Shown: positions 35,274-45,341 of the stretch, one piece after another
Layout: every line of letters starts with the position of its first letter
Position numbering within the stretch: the first letter of the stretch is position 1
Source: Bacteroidota bacterium
Lineage (GTDB): Bacteria; Bacteroidota; Bacteroidia; Chitinophagales; Saprospiraceae
Assembly (NCBI GenBank): GCA_016124585.1
Contig: WGNL01000023.1
Span: forward strand, 206,108-270,107
Direction: 5' to 3'
Length of the DNA: 64,000 nt
Notes under the pieces: generated by a model
The model's database searches: none
The model's input: only the letters and a program-made list of their open reading frames with translations
Told to the model about the DNA's origin: nothing
Position numbers and translations under genes: made by a program

Positions 35274-35837
35274 TCAATAATTTATGAATTCTTGGTAAAA
35301 GGTTTCGAGGCGGCTGCGCAGGTGCTGAACGGCATAGCGCTTTCGCGATATTAGGGTCTTGATGTTTTCGCCAGTGCGGTCGGCTATCTGCTGGAAAGTC
35401 TGGTCTTCCAGTTCGTTCCAGACAAAGACGTTTCGTTGGTTTTCAGGCAGTTCATCAAGGGCAGCGAAAAGGGTCTCCCAAAACAACTGCCGCAGGTACT
35501 CGTCCTCTGGCGTAGCAAAATCTGCCAGCAGTAAGTCCCCGAAGTTCAATTCGCCGTCCTCGTTTTCATAAGCAAGGTCTTCAAGGTGGTCCGGCTGGCG
35601 CTTACGGGAGCGGTCGGTCAGTTTATTGCGGGTCACCCGGAAGAGCCAAGCGCCGATGTTTTCGATGGACTCCAAATCTACAAGCTGGCTGAGTTGAAAC
35701 CAAACATCCTGCAGCACGTCCTCGGCATCAGCATCGCTGCCCACCCGAGGCCTGATGAAGCCAAAGAGCCGCTTGCCGTATTCCCGGACGGTCTGGACGA
35801 TGGTTTGCCGTTGAGCCATTGTGGTGATTTCGGTCAC
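35274..35837 (-). CDS. ECF RNA polymerase sigma factor (sigma-70 family)
   Basis: 187 residues. Region 2 has the core-binding and -10-recognition part (ADAEDVLQDVWFQL, then AWLFRVTRNKLTDRSRKR). Region 4 is a helix-turn-helix (ELPENQRNVFVWNELEDQTFQQIADRTGENIKTLISRKRYAVQHLRS). A second in-frame ATG is at 35819, giving MAQRQT; either may start translation. The sigma is followed by the two small operon genes. A promoter-like sequence that recurs before the small membrane protein gene lies upstream. I infer that the sigma recognises it and regulates itself. Confidence 0.95.
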   Translation of the reverse strand: MTEITTMAQRQTIVQTVREYGKRLFGFIRPRVGSDADAEDVLQDVWFQLSQLVDLESIENIGAWLFRVTRNKLTDRSRKRQPDHLEDLAYENEDGELNFGDLLLADFATPEDEYLRQLFWETLFAALDELPENQRNVFVWNELEDQTFQQIADRTGENIKTLISRKRYAVQHLRSRLETFYQEFINY

Positions 35838-35861
35838 GAAGTTCTAGCTTTTGGGGCAGGC

Positions 35862-35892
35862 AGACGAATGAGTTTGTGTTTTACTTTAAATG
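35862..35892 (-). promoter_or_regulatory. ECF-type promoter, copy 1 (autoregulatory candidate)
   Basis: Minus strand reads CATTTAAAGTAAAA, twelve bases, CGTCT, 25 bases before the annotated sigma ATG. The CGTC core fits ECF -10 elements. The second copy is at 34117-34147. Confidence 0.7.
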
Positions 35893-36295
35893 TTTTGAAA
35901 AAAATGGGAACAAGAGACATGAAATTCAGCGGAACGGCCAGCCTAACAAAATGGAACACTTATTGCCTTGGCGAAAATCTCCTTCTTCTGGTAAAATAGC
36001 TGCTGACAACTACGGCAAGAATTACCACCCATTTCAAATTTTAACTTTTGGGGCACGAACAAACTCAACGCAAGTCACATTTCGAGTTTGTTCAAATCCT
36101 AAAGCAGCCGGAACCCTTCCAGTCAGTGCCTAAATTCCTGCTTTAAAAATCCTTATTACCCTCTTGGTTATGCGCTTTTTCGCTGTTCCCCACAGCAATC
36201 ATCTGGCAGTTTTTGCCTTTGGCAAAAGCGTGTCCAGTGCTGGGGATGCATTGCCATTTTCAACGACTCATTCACTTTTTAAATAACTATTGCAC
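35893..36295. other. Intergenic region before the metalloprotease gene
   Basis: No gene, repeat or stable hairpin is supported. An AT-rich stretch lies next to the ECF promoter; the rest is unremarkable. It must carry the promoter of the plus-strand protease gene. Confidence 0.4.
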
Positions 36296-39097
36296 ATGAA
36301 AAACATTCTTCCAGTTTTGCTACTGCTCTTTTCAATCATGGGTTTTGCGCAGCAACAGCCCAATGCACTGGCTTTGAAAATCAGGGAGCAAAAGACTCAA
36401 AAATCGGATTTTAAAAAACCATCGCTCTTCCAGTTTGCTGGGCAGAGCAAAGCAGCCAACCAGTTTGACGACTACGTTTCCAATGGCCAACTGCTCAAAC
36501 TTGACCTAACACAGCTAAAATCGGTGTACCAATCGGCACCAGCTACGATGGAAATGGAACTACCCAATGGAGGCGAAGCGGCTATCATTTTGGAATTGGT
36601 GAAAACCAAACTGCTCACTGATGATTTCACTCTGGTAACCAGCATTTCCAACGGTCAACCAGTTGATTACCAGCCAGGCGTGTACTATCGTGGCATTGTG
36701 AAGGGTGATGAAAACTCCTTGGCTGCCATTAGTATTTTCGAAGACGAAATCATTGGGGTGGTCAGTACGAAAAAAGCAGGCAATATGGTGCTGGGCCGAA
36801 CGGACGGAACCGCTAAGTCCGCCAATTACATTTTTTACAAGGATGAAGACCTGCTCCTTGACCACAGTTTCGAATGTGGGTCGGAGGAGACACCAGTTGC
36901 CGAAGGCAAAGAAAGCGCTGAAAATACAGGGGGTGAAAAAGTGGAGAAATGCGTCCGGGCTTACCTTGAAGCTGACTACGACCTTGTCAGTGAAAAAGGA
37001 GGAGCAACGGCTGCCGCCAATTTTGTCACTGGTTTGTTCAACGTTGTGGCGGGCATTTATCAAAACGAAGCCATCACTGTGAACATTTCACAAATTTTTA
37101 CTTGGACCACCGCAGATCCCTATGCTACCAGTTCCACTTCTGCGGCCCTGACTTCGTTCCGGAGCTACCGGACGACCTACAACGGTGATGTGGCTTCCCT
37201 CATTTCGAGGGGTGCCCCCACCGGTGGTGGGATCGCATGGGTGGGCGCACTATGCACATCCTATGCCTATTCGTACTGCTATATTTACAGCTCTTACAAC
37301 CAATTTCCGACTTACTCTTGGTCGGTCAACGTGATAGCCCACGAGATGGGGCACAACCTCGGCTCGCCGCATACCCACGCCTGCGCTTGGAACGGCAACA
37401 ACACCGCCATCGATGGCTGCGGACCAGCAGTCGGCGCTAACGAGGGCTGCTCAGGACCAATTCCATCGGCCGGCACCATGATGAGCTACTGTCATCTCGT
37501 GAATGGTGTTGGCATCAATTTTAACCTCGGATTCGGCCCACAGCCCGGCGACAAGATCCGGAGTAAAATCACCGCCGCCAATTGTCTAACCACCTGTGCT
37601 TCAGCCTGCCTCACCGTTAGCACGAACGGTACGAACCTGAGTTGCGCAAGCGGAAACAACGGCACGGCAACTGCCACAGCAACAGGGAGCAATGGGCCAT
37701 TTACCTATGCCTGGTCGAATGGCGGCAATACGCAGACCATCAGCAATTTAGCGGCAGGAACTTACACCGTGACTGTGTCGGCAGGCAGCAACTGTACTGG
37801 CACAGCCACTCGCATAGTAACTGCACCATCGGCCATCAGCACCAGTGCTTCCGTCACCAACACCACGAACGGCCAGAACAACGGCGCTATCAACCTGTCT
37901 GTGAGCGGAGGCACGCCTGGCTACGCATATTTGTGGTCAAATGGGGCTACGACACAAGACCTCGCCAACATTGCCGCTGGCACCTACACCGTCACCGTGA
38001 CGGACGCCAACGGCTGTACCGCAACTCGATCCGCCACGGTGGGAACTTCCAATAGTAATCCCATCACGTTGAGTTTTGCGGTGACCAATGCCAACAGTGG
38101 TCAAAATGACGGCGCCATCAACCTGACCGTGAGCGGTGGCACGGCACCGTTCAGTTATTTGTGGTCAAACGGGGCTACGACACAAGACCTCGTCAACATT
38201 GCCGCTGGCACCTACACCGTCACGGTGACATGCCCAACAGGTACCAAAACCGGAAGTGCAACGGTCGGCACCAACGCCCCGAATGGGTGTACCTCTGTTA
38301 ACTTACCAGATGCAGAGAGTTTCGAGGGTAACCTCGGAAATTGGTCTCAAGCCACCAATGACCAGATGGACTGGACGATTGGCTCAGGCACTACCCCCAC
38401 CAACAATACGGGGCCGAATGGTGCTTCGAACGGCACTTACTATGTTTACACAGAGGCTACAGGTTATACCAATAAAATCGCCTTTTTGCTCAGCCCATGT
38501 TACAATATCGCAGGGATTAATACTTTTCAAGTAGTCTTCAACTACAATATGTATGGCTCGCAGATGGGCAATTTGTATTTTCAATTTAGCATGAACAATG
38601 GTTCAACTTGGAGTACGATTTGGACGAAGAAAAAAAACCAAGGCACCGGCTGGAAGTCATTGACGATGAACTTTACCAACAATGGTGCGAGCAGTATCCG
38701 ATTCCGTTTTTATGGCAAAACTGGCAACGACCGTAGTGACATGGCTGTGGACAATTTCTCCATCGTTCAAACAGGTAACCTAACCAATGGTGAAACTGCT
38801 GATGCGAGCATTGTCCTAGATCCTTTGGTAGAAGTTTCTGAAAATGGAACTCTCCAGCTAAGTCCAAATCCTGTTGCAGATGAATTGAGTTTGACCTTCT
38901 ACTCTGAGCAGAATCAAAGTGGCAAAATCACGATCAGCGACCAAATGGGACATACATTGAAGACGGAACAAGTGGAAGTTCTTGAAGGCAATAATCACCT
39001 CAATTTTGATGTGGCGAACCTTCCTGTTGGCTTGTACTTCCTCACTGTGGAAGATGGACAAAACCAAAGGGTAGAGCGTTTTGTTGTGTTCCACTGA
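36296..39097 (+). CDS. T9SS-secreted reprolysin-like (M12B) zinc metalloprotease with SprB repeats
   Basis: 933 residues from ATG 36296 (an upstream TTG adds two residues). Signal peptide MKNILPVLLLLFSIMGFAQ. Propeptide to about 210. Catalytic domain: H349-E-x-x-H353-x-x-G-x-x-H359 (HEMGHNLGSPHTH) with a Met-turn in TMMSYCH, so it is a metzincin. Then three SprB-type repeats of about 75 residues (TYAWSNGGNTQTISNLAAGT), a MAM-like domain (SFEGNLGNWSQ), and a T9SS type A sorting domain (LSPNPVADELSLTF). It is secreted or surface-bound and probably degrades external proteins. It has a strong terminator downstream. Confidence 0.9.
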   Translation: MKNILPVLLLLFSIMGFAQQQPNALALKIREQKTQKSDFKKPSLFQFAGQSKAANQFDDYVSNGQLLKLDLTQLKSVYQSAPATMEMELPNGGEAAIILELVKTKLLTDDFTLVTSISNGQPVDYQPGVYYRGIVKGDENSLAAISIFEDEIIGVVSTKKAGNMVLGRTDGTAKSANYIFYKDEDLLLDHSFECGSEETPVAEGKESAENTGGEKVEKCVRAYLEADYDLVSEKGGATAAANFVTGLFNVVAGIYQNEAITVNISQIFTWTTADPYATSSTSAALTSFRSYRTTYNGDVASLISRGAPTGGGIAWVGALCTSYAYSYCYIYSSYNQFPTYSWSVNVIAHEMGHNLGSPHTHACAWNGNNTAIDGCGPAVGANEGCSGPIPSAGTMMSYCHLVNGVGINFNLGFGPQPGDKIRSKITAANCLTTCASACLTVSTNGTNLSCASGNNGTATATATGSNGPFTYAWSNGGNTQTISNLAAGTYTVTVSAGSNCTGTATRIVTAPSAISTSASVTNTTNGQNNGAINLSVSGGTPGYAYLWSNGATTQDLANIAAGTYTVTVTDANGCTATRSATVGTSNSNPITLSFAVTNANSGQNDGAINLTVSGGTAPFSYLWSNGATTQDLVNIAAGTYTVTVTCPTGTKTGSATVGTNAPNGCTSVNLPDAESFEGNLGNWSQATNDQMDWTIGSGTTPTNNTGPNGASNGTYYVYTEATGYTNKIAFLLSPCYNIAGINTFQVVFNYNMYGSQMGNLYFQFSMNNGSTWSTIWTKKKNQGTGWKSLTMNFTNNGASSIRFRFYGKTGNDRSDMAVDNFSIVQTGNLTNGETADASIVLDPLVEVSENGTLQLSPNPVADELSLTFYSEQNQSGKITISDQMGHTLKTEQVEVLEGNNHLNFDVANLPVGLYFLTVEDGQNQRVERFVVFH

Positions 39098-39138
39098 AAG
39101 TAATTACTAATAAATTCAACTGTTTAAATTCTGATAGT

Positions 39139-39175
39139 CGGCGGTGCGCCAGTTGGTGCACCGCCGTATTTTTTT
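39139..39175 (+). terminator. Intrinsic terminator of the metalloprotease gene
   Basis: 12-bp stem CGGCGGTGCGCC / GGTGCACCGCCG (one mismatch, 4-base loop) followed by TATTTTTTTTT. Confidence 0.85.
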
Positions 39176-39211
39176 TGCACTTGAACCAGCTTTTTTGATG
39201 AAATTTACCCC

Positions 39212-39994
39212 ATGAAAACAACCTCACCAACCATCGGTATTGTGCTTTCTGGCGGCGGCGTACGCGGTGTCTCCCACCTCGGCTTGTTGCAGGTTTTAGA
39301 AGAAATCGGCATTGAGCCAGTGGCATTTTCCGGTACCAGTGCTGGTGCGCTGGTTGGTTCGTTGCGGGCGGCAGGCCATTCCATCGGAACCATTTTGGAT
39401 TTTTTTAAGCACACGTCTATTTTCAAGATGAGCAATTTTAGCAGGCGAAAGCCTGGCTTCATCGACTCGGACAAGTTCATCCCGATTTTAAAGGAACTGC
39501 TCCCCGATGACGATTTTGATGCGCTGCAAAAAAAGCTCTACGTGACGGCAACCGACATGGTACGGGGCAGGCAACGGACTTTCTCACAAGGACCATTAAT
39601 ACTCCCAGTGCTGGCATCGGCAGCGTTTCCGGTAGTGTTCACACCTGTAGAAATAGAAGGTCATTTGTACACCGATGGTGGGGCGTTAAACAATTTCCCA
39701 GTAGAGCCGCTGACGGGCGATTGCGAGCTGATCATCGGCTCCAATGTACACCCATTCAAAGAGATGCAACTCAGTGACATCAAGAATACCTTGTCGGTGA
39801 TGGAGCGACTGTTTCACCTGAGCATTCATCACCATTCCGTGCAGAAATATCATTTGTGCAACGTGGTGATTGCCCCACAAGAATTGGCGGCATTCAACAC
39901 ATTTGACCGCTCACATTTTGATGAAATGTTTGAAATTGGGTACAAGGCCGCCCATGAAAAAAGAGCAGAATTGGAAGCGTTGGTTAACGGGTAA
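39212..39994 (+). CDS. Patatin-like phospholipase
   Basis: 260 residues with no signal peptide. The oxyanion motif SGGGVRG is at 13-19, the nucleophile GTSAG (Ser43) follows at 41-45, and the dyad Asp lies in TDGGALNNFP near 153-158; together they form the Ser/Asp dyad of patatins. Such enzymes hydrolyse phospholipid or lysophospholipid acyl esters. In bacteria they occur both as housekeeping lipases and as effectors of CBASS-type defence, but here there is no cyclase or other defence gene beside it, so a housekeeping or membrane-remodelling role is more likely. Confidence 0.92.
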   Translation: MKTTSPTIGIVLSGGGVRGVSHLGLLQVLEEIGIEPVAFSGTSAGALVGSLRAAGHSIGTILDFFKHTSIFKMSNFSRRKPGFIDSDKFIPILKELLPDDDFDALQKKLYVTATDMVRGRQRTFSQGPLILPVLASAAFPVVFTPVEIEGHLYTDGGALNNFPVEPLTGDCELIIGSNVHPFKEMQLSDIKNTLSVMERLFHLSIHHHSVQKYHLCNVVIAPQELAAFNTFDRSHFDEMFEIGYKAAHEKRAELEALVNG

Positions 39995-40081
39995 TGAACA
40001 ATTTCTCCGGCAGGGTTTTCGCAGCATTAATTGCCCGTAACATGGCCAACGGATAGTCCAGTATTTAAAATCCACACCGAT

Positions 40082-43000
40082 ATGCGCATCATTTTACCAT
40101 TACTTTTGTTCGCAAACCTCCATCTCCAAGCCCAATCTTTCGGGAACGGATTCCATTTTTTCATGCCGCCAGGCGATAGTACAGCGCAGCGATTCCTCCC
40201 CGAATTTGCGAAGCACCCCATCACCGATTTTGTGGGCATCAATCCGGACGGGCATTTCGAAGCAGGTGGAGAACATCTGAGGTTTTGGGGGGTAAACTTG
40301 TCGAGAGGTGGCTGTTTTCCGAAGAAAAGCAAAGCACCGTGGATAGCAGCCCGGATGCGTAAAATGGGTATCAACCTCGTCCGCTTTACGGAGATGGACA
40401 ACCGTTGGGGCGGCGACAATGCCTCCATTTTTTACGAAAATCCAACCACTACGCAGGTACTCAATTTTTTCACCTTGGACAAGCTGCATTATTTCCTGGC
40501 TCAATTGAAACAGCAGGGAATTTATGCCAATATCAACCTTCATGTGTCGAGGGAGTTCCTCGTTGGCGATGGAGTGCTTGATGCCGACAGTATTCAGGAC
40601 GCTGGGAAAGCTGTCACCATTTTCGACCGCCAATTAATTGCGTTACAAAAACAGTACGCCGAGCAGTTGCTCACACCTGTCAATCCATACACTGGGCTTT
40701 CGATGGCCAATGACCCTGTGGTGGCAATGGTAGAAATCACCAACGAAAACAGCCTCTACAGCTACTGGCGGGGTGACCGTTTACAACATTTCAGCCACGA
40801 CCCCGGTCAACTCATGCAGCGACATTGCGACACCCTCGACCTGCGCTGGAACCAATTTTTGCAAAGTAAATATGCCAACCAAGCTGCCCTCACTGCTGCT
40901 TGGAATGCGACGGCGAGCAATCCTGGAGCTAATCAACAATTGCTTGACAGCAATTTTGAAAACGGAAACCCAAACAGTGAATGGACGCTTGAACTGCATG
41001 ATGCCGCGGCGGCCACCCTGGATGTTGTCCAGACCAACCCTTTCGAGGGACAGGATTGTGCCCGAGTGAGTGTGACGAATGTAACTGGAACGGGCTGGCA
41101 CATCCAGTTTAAACAAGAAAACTTGAGCGTTCAGGCGGGAAAAACTTACACCGTGCATTTCGCAGCAAGGGCCGACCAACCTGCTGCAATCTATGCGTAC
41201 ACCATGCGCAATCTGGATCCTTGGACTTGGTACGGCAGCACTTTGGCTAACTTAACGACTCAGTGGCAAGAATTCAGCTATACTTTCGTCGCACCAGAAG
41301 ACAACTCGGATTTCGTTCGCTTTGCCTTCAGCTTTGAGAACCAACTCGGCAATTTTTATTTCGATAAAATGAGTCTGTCCGATGCTGGGGCAGCGGGTAT
41401 TTTGCCTGGAGAGAACTTAGCTAGTGGCAATATCCGGCGCCTCAATTACAGTGATCGAATCAATTACACTCAGGCACGAGTGGCCGACATGACTGCGTTT
41501 TATCTTCAGCTTCAACGAAACTATTTTAACGAAATAAAGAATTACTTAAAAAACGAAATATACATTAAGGCAAATGTCGCAGGCTCGAATTCGTTGGGCG
41601 GCCCTTCCGATGTTTTCACTCACCAAGACATGGATTACGTGGACAACCATAGTCTTTGGGATTACCCCATGTGGAGTTACGACGGCAATACCTGGAATTG
41701 GGAGGTGATGAACACCCCCATGGTTAAAAGCGATTGGTGGACGACACCCAACCAAATCTTCAGTGGCTTGGCATTGAAGGGGAAACCTTATACCCTTAGC
41801 CAATATTATCAAGCGTATCCAAATATTTACCAAGTAGAAATGATGCCTTGGATGACGGCTTATGGGTCGTTTCACAATGTGGACGCCATCGTTTTTTATC
41901 AGTACAATGATGATTTTGATACTTGGGAAAAGGATATGCAGGAGGGCTTCTACAACATGCACCGCAACGCTACACAAATGGCGCTCTCCCCCATGTATGC
42001 TTATGCCTACCGTCACGGGCTCATTGCGTCAGCCAACCAAACGCTGGAAATCGGATACTCAGAAGACTATCTAGTGAAACAAGTCCCACTTTCCGACAAT
42101 GCTGGCCGCTGGGGTATGCACTTGCCATACAACAGCCGATTGGCATTGACCACGGACATCCGCACGGCAGGTTTCGATGGCACGGACGCACCGGATTTCA
42201 GCCAACTTCCAGCTGGGCCTGGCCTACAAGCCACTACCAACACTGGGGAAACAAGTATTGACGCAGAGAAAGGCGTTTTGGCAACCATTGCACCAAAATT
42301 TATCGGATTGACGGGGTTTTTGAATGAAAATCTGCCACATGAAGCCGGACCGCTTCGGTTGCTCGATGCCAACGATTTTGCTGTTGTCACTTGGCTGTCG
42401 CTGACAGATGCCCCACTTGAGGAATCTGACGAAAGTGTGCTTACCGTTTCGTCCAGGGTTCAAAACATGAACATGGTTTGGAATGGAAACAGCGTGAATA
42501 ACGGCTGGGGGCAACCGCCAACGGAGGTACTTCCCATCGAACTGAAGCTTGAGTTGGCTCATGAAACCGCTAATTTTCTAAAAGTTTACAAGCTCTCACC
42601 AACTGGTGCCGAGCTTGAAGATGATACTATCTGGTATTTTTCACCATCGCACCAGTTTAGCTTTAAACTTGACCAACACGACAGCCAGACACTTTGGTAC
42701 GGATTGGAGTTCTCTGTTATCAATCCAAATGTAGAACGAGTGGCATTTAACAAACTTCAGCTTTCACCGAACCCGGCCAGTGAACATAGTTTCGTGGACA
42801 TTTTGATGGAGAAACCGAGTCCATTAACCATTCGCCTGCTGGATGTGAACGGCATTTTTGTAAAAACCATTTATCAAAAAGACGACCCTGTACTAACTGT
42901 CCGGGAGCATATTGAAACTGACAATTTGCCAAGCGGTGTCTATTTTGTGGAGTGCCGGGCTAACGGATGGGTACAGGTGGAAAAGTTATTGGTAGATTGA
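40082..43000 (+). CDS. T9SS-secreted glycoside-hydrolase-like protein with CBM module
   Basis: 972 residues from ATG 40082, which starts the signal peptide MRIILPLLLFANLHLQAQ; the upstream ATG at 40031 has none. Residues about 30-270 resemble a TIM-barrel glycosidase (EHLRFWGVNLSRGG, MGINLVRFTEMDNRWGG, and the acid residue in VEITNENSLYSY). Residues about 290-440 are a CBM4/9-like jelly roll (GLQN-type FENGNPNSEWTLEL...), and the C terminus (LSPNPASEHSFVDI...) is a T9SS type A sorting domain. The glycosidase family is not certain (GH5-like clan), so the substrate is unknown. It is likely exported to attack polysaccharide outside. Confidence 0.8.
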   Translation: MRIILPLLLFANLHLQAQSFGNGFHFFMPPGDSTAQRFLPEFAKHPITDFVGINPDGHFEAGGEHLRFWGVNLSRGGCFPKKSKAPWIAARMRKMGINLVRFTEMDNRWGGDNASIFYENPTTTQVLNFFTLDKLHYFLAQLKQQGIYANINLHVSREFLVGDGVLDADSIQDAGKAVTIFDRQLIALQKQYAEQLLTPVNPYTGLSMANDPVVAMVEITNENSLYSYWRGDRLQHFSHDPGQLMQRHCDTLDLRWNQFLQSKYANQAALTAAWNATASNPGANQQLLDSNFENGNPNSEWTLELHDAAAATLDVVQTNPFEGQDCARVSVTNVTGTGWHIQFKQENLSVQAGKTYTVHFAARADQPAAIYAYTMRNLDPWTWYGSTLANLTTQWQEFSYTFVAPEDNSDFVRFAFSFENQLGNFYFDKMSLSDAGAAGILPGENLASGNIRRLNYSDRINYTQARVADMTAFYLQLQRNYFNEIKNYLKNEIYIKANVAGSNSLGGPSDVFTHQDMDYVDNHSLWDYPMWSYDGNTWNWEVMNTPMVKSDWWTTPNQIFSGLALKGKPYTLSQYYQAYPNIYQVEMMPWMTAYGSFHNVDAIVFYQYNDDFDTWEKDMQEGFYNMHRNATQMALSPMYAYAYRHGLIASANQTLEIGYSEDYLVKQVPLSDNAGRWGMHLPYNSRLALTTDIRTAGFDGTDAPDFSQLPAGPGLQATTNTGETSIDAEKGVLATIAPKFIGLTGFLNENLPHEAGPLRLLDANDFAVVTWLSLTDAPLEESDESVLTVSSRVQNMNMVWNGNSVNNGWGQPPTEVLPIELKLELAHETANFLKVYKLSPTGAELEDDTIWYFSPSHQFSFKLDQHDSQTLWYGLEFSVINPNVERVAFNKLQLSPNPASEHSFVDILMEKPSPLTIRLLDVNGIFVKTIYQKDDPVLTVREHIETDNLPSGVYFVECRANGWVQVEKLLVD

Positions 43001-43049
43001 TCGAAAAGATTGCCAAACCGGCGGGTGGCTTATTCCACTCCAACAATTT

Positions 43050-43721
43050 TTATATCCAAGCGGGCCATTCACCAAGATTAGGTAACGGTGCCGATACCTC
43101 CAATCGTTCTCCCGTTTTTGGGTGGTCAAAAACAAGGCGATTGGAATGCAGATGTATCATTGAAATATCAGATTTTATGGGTTTCCCGCCGTATTTATCA
43201 TCGCCAAGCACCGGGCAACCAATGGCAGACAGCTGCACCCTGATTTGATGGTAGCGTCCAGTGAGCAGCTCAATTTCCGCAAGGCATTTATCTCCTTTTT
43301 TTTGCAAAATCTTGTAGCGGAGTCGGCATTCTTGCGAAGCTTTGGTATGTGGGTTGACCACGATAGCTCGCTTCTGTAAGGCATCTTTTTTTAGCCAATG
43401 CACCAGCTCACCCTCTTCAGCCGATGGACATTTTTCCAGAATAGCCAGATAAAATTTACCGACTGTCCTTGCCTCAAACTGCGCAGCCAACGACTTTACA
43501 GTGGCTGGAGTTTTCGCAATCAGAAGCACTCCGCTCACCGCCCGGTCAAGGCGATGCGTCAGCCCAACTACGAGTTGTTTTTTCCAAGGAAAAGTCTTTC
43601 TGAAATATTCAGCCACTTCCCGTTCCACGCTTGGGTTGCGAAACTTGTCTTTGTCAGACTGTAAGCCAGAAGGTTTGTTGATAGCAAGGAAATAATTGTC
43701 TTCGAAAAGGATTGGTAGCAT
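43050..43721 (-). CDS. Pseudouridine synthase, RluA family
   Basis: From ATG 43721 the protein begins MLPILFEDNYFLAINKPSGL, the typical RluA N terminus; a start at 43748 would add nine residues with no role. It carries the catalytic HRLDRAVSG motif (Asp is the nucleophile) near residues 57-65 and the tail motif KCLAEIELLTGRYHQIRVQL. At 223 residues it is a short, single-domain member. It isomerises uridine in rRNA or tRNA; which site cannot be told. It converges on the glycosidase-like gene. Confidence 0.95.
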   Translation of the reverse strand: MLPILFEDNYFLAINKPSGLQSDKDKFRNPSVEREVAEYFRKTFPWKKQLVVGLTHRLDRAVSGVLLIAKTPATVKSLAAQFEARTVGKFYLAILEKCPSAEEGELVHWLKKDALQKRAIVVNPHTKASQECRLRYKILQKKGDKCLAEIELLTGRYHQIRVQLSAIGCPVLGDDKYGGKPIKSDISMIHLHSNRLVFDHPKTGERLEVSAPLPNLGEWPAWI

Positions 43722-43754
43722 AAGTATTATTGAAGCACAAAAAAACATTCCGTA

Positions 43755-45263
43755 TTACTGCGCCCTGAACCACTGTTCGCAGTATGCTTGCACGCTATTT
43801 TCGAGCAGTTGCTTATAGTTAGAGGCAGTTTTGAAATTCTCAAAAGCATCCTGCCGTTCCTTGCGGATTCGCTTATAGACTTCAGGATGGGCTTTTTTGA
43901 AAACTTCAAAACTGAAAACGGCCTTTTCTTTTAAAGGTGGTGCGGCTTGCTTATTAGTTGGTGTAAAAAGATCAGCCTCCTCCCCTACCCTACTCATTCG
44001 GCTAGCTTGGTTAGCAGTTTTTTTCTGGATGGAAAATGCAGGTTCCATCGTTTTCCCAATGGATTTCTCCTCCTCCAGCAATTTTCGGAAATCGGCAGCG
44101 GTGATGTTTTTTGCACGTTCGCGATTGGCGCGTTCGTCGTCTTTTAAGCTTTTTTTTCTTGAAACCACCTGCTCGAGCAACTGGGCATAGAGATTGGGCT
44201 CTTCGAATCGGCGATTCGTCACCCAAGTAGCATAGGCTTTTACTTTTTCTTTTGCCCCTTTCACAACGGTCTTTTTTTCAAAAAAAGCGAGCATGTACAA
44301 AACGAAAAAGTCCTCGTAACCAGCTAATTCGCTTCCTTTAACAATTGGCAACACTTCATCCAGCGCGAAAACCATGCTAACACCATACTCAGTCAAGGTA
44401 TTGAAGGCGCGACGTTGTGCCTCTGTGAGCGACTCAATGCGCGATTGTAGGTCGTTGGTAGGCTTTGCCGTCCTCTTTTTTACATTCTCAACCGGTACTT
44501 CATCTGTTGAAGCAGATTCTGGGTTAAAATCGGTTTTTTCATTGATGATGATTCGTAGGTCCGTGATATTCCGGCCTTTTTTGATGAAATCATAGTCAAC
44601 GCGCAAATGTGTTTTTTCGTTGATTTCCTCTCTCGCCACATCCAATACCTTCCGCCGGAAATTGCGGAAATCAGGGTATTTATCTGAAATACCGAGGCGC
44701 GATTTAAACTCTTTGATGCTGGCTGCGAAAACATTGCGCCCATGACGGATATTCTCAAAGTAATATGCCTTACACATCTGATAAATACGGATGCTAAATC
44801 CACTCTTCATCTTAGCCACCTCTAGGAATTCAAATCTGGTGAAGCGTTCCTTAAGACCCAGCAAAAATGGTTTCATCTGTGGTGAAAATCCAAATTCAAC
44901 GCAAAGAACACCATGCTCATCGTACTTCGGAACGGCACCTGCCACCCAATTAATATGGCCACGAAGACGGTGTCCATCCACGGTAAAATCTGTGGGAAAG
45001 GTGATTTTTTTATCTGTAATACTATCAAGTAGATCGTCGAGACGCTCGTAAAAAGAGCCATGTTTCTTAGTTTCATCCGATTTTAGAATGTACTCTATTT
45101 CGGAAACAGGTACAAGATAGGTCTCAAAATCGCTGTCCTCTGGACGCAGCAAAGTAGCCATGTACAAGATGAGCTTCTGTTCGCGGGGTGTCAGTTTATA
45201 TCTCGCATGCTGAATAAACTGGTTGGCAATTGCCGCTACCTTTTTTGTCTTTTCTATTTGCAT
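43755..45263 (-). CDS. Replication initiator protein, Rep_3 family (plasmid type)
   Basis: From ATG 45263 the product starts MQIEKTKKVAAIANQFIQ and is 502 residues. The longer start (GTG 45326) overlaps an iteron and is less likely. Residues 10-250 contain the two winged-helix halves of Rep_3/RepE-type initiators (LTPREQKLILYMATLL, DLLDSITDKKITFPT, FTRFEFLEVAKMKSGFSIRIYQMC, FRRKVLDVAREEINEKTHLRVDY). The remaining 250 residues form a long C-terminal extension, which is unusual; most relatives are 230-400 residues. The 22-bp iterons lie just upstream. Proteins of this family bind them to start replication and also repress their own gene. Such a gene is normally on a plasmid. Confidence 0.9.
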   Translation of the reverse strand: MQIEKTKKVAAIANQFIQHARYKLTPREQKLILYMATLLRPEDSDFETYLVPVSEIEYILKSDETKKHGSFYERLDDLLDSITDKKITFPTDFTVDGHRLRGHINWVAGAVPKYDEHGVLCVEFGFSPQMKPFLLGLKERFTRFEFLEVAKMKSGFSIRIYQMCKAYYFENIRHGRNVFAASIKEFKSRLGISDKYPDFRNFRRKVLDVAREEINEKTHLRVDYDFIKKGRNITDLRIIINEKTDFNPESASTDEVPVENVKKRTAKPTNDLQSRIESLTEAQRRAFNTLTEYGVSMVFALDEVLPIVKGSELAGYEDFFVLYMLAFFEKKTVVKGAKEKVKAYATWVTNRRFEEPNLYAQLLEQVVSRKKSLKDDERANRERAKNITAADFRKLLEEEKSIGKTMEPAFSIQKKTANQASRMSRVGEEADLFTPTNKQAAPPLKEKAVFSFEVFKKAHPEVYKRIRKERQDAFENFKTASNYKQLLENSVQAYCEQWFRAQ

Positions 45264-45341
45264 CAAAGGATGGATTTGGCAGCAAAGTATTTCCTCGCGT
45301 GTACACATCAAGGTGTTGGGGTACACTTTTTTTCAACATTT

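Noticed and set aside
35876-36133. Short plus-strand frame after the ECF promoter
   Set aside because: No coding evidence; it starts inside the ECF-type promoter sequence.
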